The translations under genes and the position numbers were made by a program. Below, piece after piece: positions 11,301-20,800 of a DNA stretch of 64,000 nucleotides (position 1 is its first letter; every line of letters starts with the position of its first letter). The notes beneath the pieces were generated by a model, which did no database searches, was not told the origin of the DNA, and saw nothing but the letters and a program-made list of their open reading frames with translations. Source of the stretch: Zerene cesonia (lineage: Eukaryota > Arthropoda > Insecta > Lepidoptera > Pieridae); NCBI RefSeq assembly GCF_012273895.1, contig NW_024045134.1, positions 1,984,001 to 2,048,000 on the forward strand, written 5' to 3'.

Positions 11301-13168
11301 NNNNNNNNNNNNNNNNNNNNNNNNNNNNNNNNNNNNNNNNNNNNNNNNNNNNNNNNNNNNNNNNNNNNNNNNNNNNNNNNNNNNNNNNNNNNNNNNNNNN
11401 NNNNNNNNNNNNNNNNNNNNNNNNNNNNNNNNNNNNNNNNNNNNNNNNNNNNNNNNNNNNNNNNNNNNNNNNNNNNNNNNNNNNNNNNNNNNNNNNNNNN
11501 NNNNNNNNNNNNNNNNNNNNNNNNNNNNNNNNNNNNNNNNNNNNNNNNNNNNNNNNNNNNNNNNNNNNNNNNNNNNNNNNNNNNNNNNNNNNNNNNNNNN
11601 NNNNNNNNNNNNNNNNNNNNNNNNNNNNNNNNNNNNNNNNNNNNNNNNNNNNNNNNNNNNNNNNNNNNNNNNNNNNNNNNNNNNNNNNNNNNNNNNNNNN
11701 NNNNNNNNNNNNNNNNNNNNNNNNNNNNNNNNNNNNNNNNNNNNNNNNNNNNNNNNNNNNNNNNNNNNNNNNNNNNNNNNNNNNNNNNNNNNNNNNNNNN
11801 NNNNNNNNNNNNNNNNNNNNNNNNNNNNNNNNNNNNNNNNNNNNNNNNNNNNNNNNNNNNNNNNNNNNNNNNNNNNNNNNNNNNNNNNNNNNNNNNNNNN
11901 NNNNNNNNNNNNNNNNNNNNNNNNNGGGGGCGGGTGAACGGTCATAGAGTTCGAGCTGTGTTGGCTAATTTTATCCAGTTGGAGGAAGATTTGTTCCAGC
12001 TTGTGATTTTCGCAACAGAATACTTAAATATATAAAACAATAGTTTTGTTAAAGAATATTTTAGACGTTGCAGTAATTAAGGTTCCGCAACGAAATTTAT
12101 CGTTTGGAATTAAATGTTAGATGATTAATTAAATAATTAAGTAATTAGATAGAAAGTTAAATGACGTTTATTTGAAATATATTTCATCCTTATTTTACAC
12201 CTCCCAAAACTGAGGTTTCCCCATCAGATTGTCTGGGAAAAGGAACCACTTAACAATTGTATTTTAACAAACATTAAACCGCTAAGGGTCAAAACATTTT
12301 GCTTCAAACTCGCTTCTGTTTGGCGCAGCATTGTGGCTGTTTATATTTGGTTGTTGCGGATAACCAAATATTTTTAGCCAGATATATATAAATTTTGCCT
12401 AAAAAAAAACCAGCTTATTTAAGTTTTTTGGACACACGACAACTTTTTTAAATTTTTTTTTATCGCAAAATTTACAAGTAGCTCTGCTAACGCTAGAATT
12501 TATCATAACCACTTTTATTAATACGCATTATACATAATTATTTGTAAATATAGAAGCATAATTATTGCTTTAAATGTTGTACATATGTATGAATATATAT
12601 TTTTTTACCCATAATGTGTATTAATAAATGTTAAATTTTTCTTCAATTGCTTCTCAACGGATCAGGAGGTAATGTAACGCTAATATATTATTAATATGAA
12701 TTATTTACTTAAATGTATAACCATTTCTATTGCGCACTAAAGTTATCTGCATGACTCTTACTTTTTATTGTGTCACAAAATAGAAATAATGTATTCAGAA
12801 AAAAATTTATCAAATGAACATAAATATCTTTTAAAATTAGTTATTTGTTTCGAAAAACTATTCTTATTTTTGCAACGGATCAGTATCGATATTTGCTTAA
12901 AACAGCCTTATATTCTTTTAACCAATCATATTCACAAAAACTTTCCCATTTGCAATCACTAACGATGTCGCGTTTCTTCCACACGCACGTCCACGCCGCT
13001 TGCCCACACGCGATGGAATGCCGTCTATTGCCCGAACACAAACGCATTTGAAAATAACGCCATCTCTTGGACGGAAATGGAACTCGTTTTGTTTTGGCGA
13101 CTCGGCAGCAGGGCGAGACGTCCGGCGACTACAGGAAGGCGCTCATCGCACTTCTTGGCCCGGCCTGA
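5358..13168 (+). CDS. AnxB10: Annexin B10-like protein (8 coding exons, one with a tandem duplicate)
   Basis: Annexins bind acidic phospholipids in a calcium-dependent way at membrane surfaces. The spliced CDS joins 5358-5369, 5992-6168, 7641-7845, 8184-8263, 9409-9522, 9826-9958, 10671-10852 and 13109-13168, giving 320 codons plus stop; every junction is GT-AG and keeps phase. All four annexin repeats are present. Type II calcium loops are visible as GFGTDE (30-35, cap E72), GMGTDE (102-107, cap E144), a variant KWGTDE (186-191, cap E228) and GLGTDD (261-266). I prefer B10 over B9/B11 because of the short N-terminus ending in PTV, the LAEHMCSETSG and RRLLTLIVTG blocks and the ETSGDYRKAL..LLG C-terminus; length (about 320) fits. 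The start codon has a strong context (ACAATGG). Its 3' end faces APPBP2. An extra exon 7 copy and an N gap lie inside intron 7, so alternative isoforms are possible. Confidence 0.93.
5992..6168 (+). CDS. AnxB10: AnxB10 exon 2 (annexin repeat 1)
   Basis: The acceptor is TTCCAG and the donor GTAAGT. It encodes residues 5-63, including LRAAMKGFGTDE, the first calcium loop, and RSNAQRQ. Confidence 0.93.
6298..6520 (+). repeat. Dispersed repeat with a near-identical inverted partner at 29640-29880
   Basis: The stretch from AGCTTCACCTGTATG to the AAAACTATTATAATA tail is matched almost base for base, in reverse complement, in APPBP2 intron 2. It lies in AnxB10 intron 2. No coding capacity is seen. 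Confidence 0.75.
7257..7405 (-). mobile_element. Decayed CTAG-ending (Lep1-like) element
   Basis: It contains a CCCGCGG core and the block GGAGTAGTTTAATAGATG, shared with the better copies at 24099, 36050 and 37010. It lies in AnxB10 intron 2. Confidence 0.6.
7641..7845 (+). CDS. AnxB10: AnxB10 exon 3 (end of repeat 1, most of repeat 2)
   Basis: It encodes residues 64-131 and one base of codon 132, beginning DLIEDLKSELGG and including MDGMGTDE. E72 in this exon is the acidic cap of the repeat 1 calcium site. The donor is GTGAGT. Confidence 0.95.
8061..8156 (+). repeat. Dispersed repeat 'R2' (GGTCGCCT..ATGGTAA..CCGCCCATGAACAT)
   Basis: A short copy ending GAGGCGTAAGGTCG, about 28 bp before the exon 4 acceptor. 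Family members lie at 22779, 26512, 34002, 41584, 46042, 46465 (reverse) and 57000. Confidence 0.7.
8184..8263 (+). CDS. AnxB10: AnxB10 exon 4 (end of repeat 2)
   Basis: It follows TTTTTCAG and ends in GTAAGT. It encodes YNRPLAEHMCSETSG and RRLLTLIVT; E144 is the cap residue of the repeat 2 calcium site. Confidence 0.95.
8264..9408 (+). other. AnxB10 intron 4
   Basis: AT-rich; I see no further exon or recognisable element. It ends at the acceptor CTGCTCAG. Confidence 0.7.
9409..9522 (+). CDS. AnxB10: AnxB10 exon 5 (linker and start of repeat 3)
   Basis: It encodes residues 159-196, GARDEEAGVD to EEIFNK. The repeat 3 loop reads KWGTDE, with lysine where the canonical first glycine would be. 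The donor is GTAACG. This GC-rich exon contrasts sharply with its flanks. Confidence 0.9.
9826..9958 (+). CDS. AnxB10: AnxB10 exon 6 (repeat 3)
   Basis: It encodes ILAHESFGQL, YKNLSGRTIEQAIK and EISGEL, ending one base into the next codon before GTATGT. Cap residue E228 is here. Confidence 0.95.
10150..10210. repeat. (GAAAT)n microsatellite
   Basis: About eleven GAAAT units with a few interruptions, in AnxB10 intron 6. Confidence 0.9.
10671..10852 (+). CDS. AnxB10: AnxB10 exon 7a (repeat 4)
   Basis: It begins after ACGTTTCAG and encodes residues 241-301, from VECVENAAAWF through GLGTDD, LIRILVSRAELDLG and ASEVR. The donor is GTATGT. It is directly followed by a second copy of its own 5' end. 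Confidence 0.93.
10869..10925 (+). CDS. AnxB10: AnxB10 exon 7b, partial duplicate of exon 7 cut by a gap
   Basis: After only 16 nt (10853-10868, itself GT..AG) the exon 7 sequence restarts in the same phase and encodes VECVENAPAWFARRLRDAM, then runs into N. It differs from 7a at 5 of 57 positions, with AAA to APA and Q to R changes plus a silent change. It is either a mutually exclusive alternative exon or an assembly or haplotype artefact at the gap edge. Confidence 0.6.
10926..11925. other. Assembly gap, exactly 1000 N
   Basis: The round length suggests a placeholder, so the true distance between exon 7b and exon 8 is unknown. The rest of exon 7b should lie here. Confidence 0.95.
11926..13108 (+). 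other. AnxB10 intron 7, downstream part
   Basis: AT-rich with A/T runs. I see no third exon 7 copy or alternative terminal exon with annexin similarity. Confidence 0.6.
13109..13168 (+). CDS. AnxB10: AnxB10 exon 8 (C-terminus)
   Basis: It encodes QGETSGDYRKALIALLGPA and TGA. The acceptor is a tandem CAGCAG: using the first AG gives the start at 13109 (R-Q-G-E), using the second starts at 13112 and drops the glutamine (R-G-E). Confidence 0.9.
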   Translation, partial: QGETSGDYRKALIALLGPA

Positions 13169-13349
13169 AGAAGATAAGGCCCAGATGTTTTTGGCAGCTT
13201 GTGGATTCATGAGAATCTCCATTTATTTGCCGTTTTAATATTTATTATACGATACTACTTTGTATGGTACTAATCTATTGAAATTCCCAGTAAATCTACC
13301 TGATAGGAATATTTGTAGACAAGATATTTATTATACACAATGATTCCTT

Positions 13350-13405
13350 AATAAATGTGGCCTTAGATAATACTAAATGTGCTTTGATTGTTATATTAGA
13401 ATAAA
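13350..13405 (+). terminator. Poly(A) signals of AnxB10
   Basis: AATAAA occurs at 13350-13355 and again at 13400-13405, about 180-240 bp after the stop codon. Either could serve. Confidence 0.6.
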
Positions 13406-16400
13406 GAGATTATTTAGAATTGTAAAAATATAATTTTTGACAATGCAAACAAAAATCATTCCACCGTTAATTTATTTTCCTGTGTCATAAGCTTTAATTC
13501 TTGTTTTCTTATTAAATATATTTATAATAATATAAAGATTGTGTTTCATTTCATTATCAAAAAACCATAGTTTTGAAATGAGAATAATAACTAGGTAGGT
13601 AAGTAAACTTCAAACTTGATTGAATTCATTAGAAACAATAATAGTTGGAAATAATAATACATTTAGAGGCGTCTTAACGCCGTTCCATAACAGTATAAAA
13701 CACAATATCTTATAATGGAAATTTTGTAAAAACGATCAAGTTTTTGTGTCCAATTTTAATTAATGAAATTTCTTATTAAATTGTGTCATAATTGCTTTGT
13801 ATTATTAATTCATATTATCTGTCTATCTCTGTATAATGTCTGAATTTTTCATCAACATCACAACGAAATATAACATACTAGCTGCACCCCGCGTAAGTCC
13901 TTATCCAGTGGGAATATCGGGATAAAAAGTTGCTTATGTGTTATTCCAGTTGTCCAGCTGTCTACGTACCAAATTTCATTGCAATCGCTTGAGTAATTTT
14001 TGCGTGCTAGAACGAGCACTAGCGCGCGATGCAGATGCGTCGCACTGTCAAGACACTTAAAACAATGCGCCTGCCCGCCTAACTCGCCTCGCAGTAGGGT
14101 GCATGCTCTATTGCGAAGCATTGCGGCATCGTGGGTTTTGTAATATAAAGTACCTTATAATTATTGTGTCAAAGGTGAAAATAAAACAATTATAATCGTC
14201 ATGAATCTCTATTCACAAGTCATACATTACAGCCATTTAAATATGTTTTACATTTACTGGACACGCCATTGATCTTACTATGTGAGCAGCAAAAATATAT
14301 TTACTATATCATTTTATAAAAATATATACGCACTTAGAATGCACTACTTTTGCATAATAATGTAAATAAAAATCTTAGGCGTCGTATTCACTAGCCGTTT
14401 TATATTTTAAACATAATTTGTCTTGCGTTAAATAAAAGAATTTTATTTCAGTTAACGCCGAAAACCCTTGTCAATTGATGATGTAGATTTTCACACATTA
14501 CGTGTATAAAACGCCCAAGATGTGTGTATAAGAAAGATTAACAAATCTAAGAAGAATAAGTATACATATTAACAATAAAACAAGGCATATCAATGCAGAA
14601 CAAATATTATGCACTCATATTAAGTACCAAACAAAACTTCGTACATTTCAGCCCTGCTTCTAACGATAAACATTTAGCAACCAATGATTGCACGTCGTAG
14701 ATTAAACTACAAATAACATTGAAAGCGATACAGTTCTTTATATTTTTACAATAGTTAATTTTATATGACAAAAAAAAATCACTAAATGAGGAACATGGAA
14801 ATCAAAGCATACAGAGTATATACAAAAAGCATTTCCATTACTTATTACGTTAAGACCTATACAAAGAGAATTTAAATTGTCTTTCTCTATGAGTATAATA
14901 TGAATATATTTTAAAACATTAATTAATATTTACAAATGAATCTTTAAACCACATTTATTTTTTTAATTGGAATATACGATTATGTTTACATTAAACATTT
15001 AATTGAATAATCTCATAGTGTGTAGATTATGTTTCGTCTACACGTTTCTCAACCTACACTTATGATGAGTCTACACGTTCCAAATATCATGTTAATACAT
15101 TATGATTTTGAGCTTCAGTGTGACGTCAATTTTATGATCTAAGGAGACATTAATTATTTTTATAATTATTTATGATATATATAACAAAATTTACGATTTA
15201 AACATCAAAAATCTATTTTTCGTGGAATAAATTAGGGATTGTGCGTAAACTTTTACTGTTCAAATTAGTCGGAAACCATATCTAATGATGCTTATGTCCG
15301 TAATAATATCAATTCGAGATAATTTTTAACGTTATTTCAATTCAAATGTTAATCACCATCCAATAAATATCGACACAAGCTAAAACACGTAGATAGATAT
15401 TTTATTAAATACACAGTAAGACGAGTAACTGGTATTATGTCAAATAACCTAACGCTACATAAATAAGCAACTACATCCTAACAATATACAATAAAACTAC
15501 ATATTCACATCGGGTCGTAGAACGCAAAATTTTTGGTTAGACTTCGCGCCCGTTCTGAGATCGTAATAAGATCGCTTCATTGGATCTAACATCAATAACA
15601 ATTCTATATTTAAACTTTCTGACGACACCAAAGCTAAGGACACATAGCATAGATCGTAGAGTAATAATTACTTACCACAGATTAAAAATGTTACATTTTT
15701 TTTTTCATAAATCTTGCCCTAGACTTTGAATTTAGAACGCGAAGCCATACAAATTGGCAGTATTATGCAACTAACCGATCGCCAACGCCGACATCCATCC
15801 ATCCTCTTTCCTATCGATGTTAAATATTCTTCGTTATCTATGTTTTTAATTGTTATTAAATTGCGACAATTGGACGCATAAAAGAGAAATCACGATAGCA
15901 AAGGGCTTTTTATTATATACCTCTTAATATCTATGTGTTTATTGAAAGACTACAATTATTATAATGCCCTAGATAAATGTGTTATTTTGTAGACATTGAA
16001 ACGACATTAAATACAGCAAAATTTTAAAGGAAATTGACACAACAGGTTGATCACACCTCACATACATTTAACACAACATTTAGTTATATTATACCATACT
16101 ACCGACCCGACCCGGATTTGCATGTGCAAGATGCTTTAAGTTAGCACTTTCAGTTTATGATAATAATGATCCTACACATTGACAATGTGAGCTTAGCTTA
16201 AAATACTTCAATGTGGTTTATCTTATGTAGATGTTATATGATTTCATACATTATTTCTATGTTATTGGGTCGAGAAAGTAGTACTTATAGGCATATAAAT
16301 ACGATTAATATATGTAGACATCAATGTATTAGTTTACATAAAGTAACATACATAAAGACATTTTTCTATGATTTCAAATTGTCCACATAGAGGCGTCCTT

Positions 16401-16550
16401 CTCGATTCGTTTATCCACACATAGATACAGAGTATTCCCTTTACAGACACGGATCTTAGCATTGGGTCCAATGTTTCCTGTGCCGTTTGTCAGCCAATTC
16501 AATTGAATGATGCCTTAGATCGTTTTCGGAGGCGACACTCGTTTTCAATG
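13406..16550. other. Convergent intergenic region between AnxB10 and APPBP2
   Basis: No supported gene. It contains a reversed CTAG-ending element at 13878-14015 and otherwise AT-rich unique-looking sequence. The APPBP2 3' UTR probably reaches into its right end, but I could not choose one poly(A) site. Confidence 0.6.
13878..14015 (-). mobile_element. CTAG-ending (Helitron-like) element, partial
   Basis: Read on the minus strand it matches the family at 25413, 38172, 47044 and 51754. CTAG follows an A on the plus strand, that is, CTAG followed by T in element orientation. Confidence 0.6.
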
Positions 16551-16790
16551 TTTTCGGAAACAATTTAAGATATCCGGATGCAATTTAATGTCTTCGGAAT
16601 TAATTTAACACCTCCAGCAGATGCATTGTCGTTTCCGGAGGCGTTTTAAGACATCCAAATACAATTCCTAACATCGAAAATCAACTCAAATGTTCCGGTA
16701 TCAATTTAACATTTCCGGATCCAATTTAAATTCTCCGGATCCAATTTATCGCCTCCGAAAACCATTTTAATCTTCCCAGAAACACCGACC
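16551..16790. repeat. Degenerate 20-bp tandem repeat in the APPBP2 3' flank
   Basis: About 12 units of 19-21 bp start near 16551, 16571, 16591, 16611, 16632, 16652, 16672, 16693, 16712, 16731, 16752 and 16772. The consensus is roughly TTCCGGATCCAATTTAACA. It begins about 150 bp past the APPBP2 stop codon, so it is probably in the 3' UTR. The period is not a multiple of three. Confidence 0.8.
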
Positions 16791-16940
16791 CAGTGCTTGC
16801 GGTGAATCCAGCATAGCCATAAGCAGGCCGAGCTTCCCGGAAGTCAGCTACTGCCTCCGGAAGCAGAAGCTGAAGGGGCGGATAACGAAGGAGAGGGCGG
16901 AGGCGCGGCGCGTGCGGAGGCGCCAGCGCGACAACTTGTC

Positions 16941-17038
16941 TCAGCGCTGGAACAGCTTGCTCTGCAGCTCCTCCAGCGGGACCACCTGCTCGTCGCCGAT
17001 GGCCGGCTGCTGCTCCGTCTTAGACTGCTCGCGGAGGT
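16941..17038 (-). CDS. APPBP2: APPBP2 exon 13 (C-terminus)
   Basis: It encodes DLREQSK to LEELQSKLFQR and TGA. The acidic/glutamine-rich tail is poorly conserved beyond the LRDRQ-like start. Confidence 0.9.
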
Positions 17039-17843
17039 CTGTTCGGCGAGAATAACTTGCGTTAGCGTTAGCGGAAATTACGGTTGGTACGCGGCATTTA
17101 TATCTTTGTATTTTGTATGTAGTGTATATACACATGAGTGCGCGGGTATGTGGTTATGCGTGTTAATGGTGTGAGATATTTGAGATATTTTAAAAATATT
17201 TGGTGTGGGTATTATTTGTCAGCTCAGTGTGTGTGCGTGCGTGTGCGTGTGCGTGTGCGTGTGTGTGCGTGTACAGACGCGCATGCGCGTGCGCACCCAC
17301 CGTGCCAGTGCTGCAGCAGCGCGTTGTAGTGGTGCGCGCGGTCGTGCCGCTTGAGCTGCGTGAACACGTGCACCAGCCCGCGGTAGTCGTACTCCAGCCC
17401 CGAGTAGCGCTCGCCGAACAGCTTCAGGCCTGCGCCGTACGATCGACACTCGTTAGCACGCTTTTTGGGTGGTGTCTGATTATTTTTTGTGTATTAGCGA
17501 CCCGCCCCGGCTTCGCGTGGGTGCAAAAATACATGATATATACATATAACGCACCTTTGAAATTTGAAACACTATCAACAGCACTCAGTTAATTCTAACC
17601 TCAAGGGGATAAAAGATGACATAAAAAGCTATTAACAATTATATTTCAATCCGCGAGCGAGGCCGCGGGCGAATATATCGATCGAGACATCTGCTGAGAC
17701 AGTAGCAACATCCCCACTATTCCCACCACAAAGCTGTCCCGCAAACCCCTCTAATCCCCTACCAGCTCTTCAACTATTACCACCACAGTCTTCCCATTAC
17801 TCCCACTATTATATTTAGAGCTTTCCCACTATTAAACAGTTGT

Positions 17844-17881
<38 letters not shown>

Positions 17882-20800
17882 CGCCCACTCACTGATGTTG
17901 ATGGAGCGCAGGTAGAGCTTCTCGGCGGCGGTGTGCTGGTTCATGTGGTAGTTGTAGAGCGAGGCGAGGTGGCCGACGCTCAGCCCCACCTCGTAGTCCT
18001 CCGCGCCGAGCAGCTCCTCCTTTATGGCGATCGCCTTCAGGTGCATCGTCTCCGCGTCCTGTCGCCGTTTTGTTGAGTTCATGATATATACAAGGTACTT
18101 GGTCGATTTAAAAAAAATATATATATATTCCAGTTTGCTTTATAGTATGGCAAAAAGGAGCATAATCGTGTAGGAAGTGAAAGTGACCGTGGGACACGGA
18201 TGGCTATATTAATAAGAGAGTAAGTACCAGAAGTAGGAATTTACTAAATATAGTACAAAACAATACAATTATCATTGGCTTAGCTGTGGTCGCAGTGTAA
18301 AAAAAAAGGTATACATAATATCAAAATTTTATGCATAGAATTGTAGTGTTGCAGTTAACAAAAAAAATTCAATACATAAAAATTTAAAAAATCGCTAATT
18401 GTGTTGCTGAACGCATAACTCGAGAACGACTGAATCAATGCAGCTAATTTTTATTAAATATTTTTGTTAAGGCACGAGGAAGGCCTGGCCCTGGGGAAAG
18501 GCCGTTAGTTATGTCGGATTTCTACTATTTCTACGGACTAAAACCCCACTATGTCTATCGAGCCGCTCCAATTAAGGGGCCACGTGACCAGCGGTTTGCA
18601 GGTGTACCTGGAACTTCTGCATGGACTGGTACAGCCGGCCCAAGTTGCCATAATGCTTCGCCGTCTGCACGTTCTTCTCGCCGAACGCCATCATCGACAG
18701 CTCCAGCGCGGCCTTGTGGAGCGCTTCCGATTCTTCTAGAAGACTTGGCTCTGTGGAGTGCATTCAATATTTTTTCTTTATCAGATTAAAAAAAATTTAC
18801 TGCTTTGCGAAGAAATTCAAATATTTATGTATTCAATTAGACTTATATAGAAGTATATTCGTATGGTGGTAGCACAGTTTTAACATATACAACCGGTTCA
18901 GAAAGTAGTTTCTAAGAAGAAAAAAGATTAGTCTTCTTGTCACGAATGTAAATAAATATAGACTCTATTAATAAATAATATAACGAGACAAATTGTTTGA
19001 CGTAATTATTATTTACAATTACGATTGATTTATCGTAACGCGACGTTTTATTTAAAATTTACACCATTATTATTTCATTCAGGGTGCCCCAAGGATCTAT
19101 TCTAGGGCCTTTACTGTATTTAATGCAAAAGAATAACGCCTCAGTAATCAGTTAAGATTACTTAGTACCTACCAATAGATAAATGAATATAAAACCAATG
19201 TAAATAATAAACGGCAGTGTACCTCTCATATCCTGTCCGGCGGGCGTGTCCAACGCGATCTCTTCTAGAATAAGCGCTTTGACGCGTTTCGCTGAAGCGA
19301 GCAACAGATGGTCCGGTGGTACAAGATTCTGATATACAATATTAAAATCATAAGTTTATTAGGAGAATTCCTAATTGATGTAGACGATTTCCAAAATTTC
19401 TATTTCTAATTATTTCATAAATAAAGTTTACAATATCATGTTAATCCGCCTACTTTGATAATTTGCATAAGTTTGCATAAGTTTTGTAGCAGGTACGGCT
19501 ATTCCGGACTAACCTTAAGCTCACACCAAACCACAATAGATGATTGAATCATTTCTATTTCCTAAAAAAATATCATTCACATTCTATTGAATAAAACACG
19601 AACCTCGATGATCCGTATGGCGCGCTCGGCGTGGTCCCGCGCCTTGTAGAAGCGGCCCGACGAGTACTCGAGCACGTACAGCGCGTACGCGAGGTCCTCC
19701 TGCGCCGTGGCCACGTGCAGGCTGCTGCGCCCGAACACGCGCCGCAGCGTCGACAGCGCCTCCTGCGCAAGCGCACGCGCACACGTCACATACACGTCAC
19801 GCACACGTCACACACAGGTGCAGGTACGCACGAACGAGCCCGTCCGCAGTCAGCACGCATAAGTGCGTGTATTTACGCTTGCACAATTATGTCACGTTCT
19901 TATAAATTACATTATGCTTTGCGTCTTTGTTTGGGTCAGAAAGGGGGCGGTAGGAAACGCCAAAGCGTTTAATAATTTAGAAAATACTAGCAGTACGCCC
20001 CGACTCCGCCCGTGGTTCATATATAGCCTATGTCACTAAGTAATGTAGTAGTAGTAGTATCCAGTAGTTTTCGAGTTTATCCATAACAACCAACCAAAAA
20101 TATAAATTGTTCCTTTTTATATTATTAATGTAGATATAGGTTAAAAAATACGTAGGCAGTTGCAATAGATTGGTGACAAACGGATAGATGAACAGACGGC
20201 AAAGTCTTAACAATAGAAAACGTCGTACGGAGGTACACCAAGTGGGTGATTCCGCGTAACAAACGCAACGGTGGACCGACCTCGTAGACGGCGACGCTGT
20301 GCGGGATGGAGTCGATGTTGAGCAGGTAGAAGCCGTAGTCGAGCAGCGCGGCGGCGTAGCGCGGGTGCTGCGCGCCGAACGCGCGCCGCGCCAGCGCCAC
20401 CGCCTGCCGCACCAGCAGCCCCGCCTCGCCGAAGCGCCGCTTCACCACGCACGCCGTGCCGCACGCGCGCAGCACCTCGATCGTGATCCTGCGCACCGCC
20501 CGCACATTGTATGCGTCGAACCGATACATGCGACGCGCTACGAGATCGCGATACTAGAGACGTAATAAAGCCTCGATCCGGCTCGAAGGACCACGAAAAA
20601 AGTGAGCAAAAAGGTGGATTTCATTTGATAAAATCTCTTTAGGCGTTATTCGCGTTATACACTTAAGCAAATAGCCATTTATTTATTGATTGTTTCCAAA
20701 AAAATTCAATATTTAATCAAATAAGCAGTCCGCGTACTTGGGCGGCGTGTGCGGCGTGAGCATGGCCAGCGCGCGCATGCCCCACGCGTGCGCGGCGCTG

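Noticed and set aside
10622..12035. Long open frames in both strands across 10622-12035
   Set aside because: They run through 1000 N; the only real coding in them is AnxB10 exons 7a and 7b.
17200..17592. 130-codon plus-strand frame opposite APPBP2 exon 12
   Set aside because: It is the antisense of a GC-rich real exon plus a GT repeat translated as CACACA.
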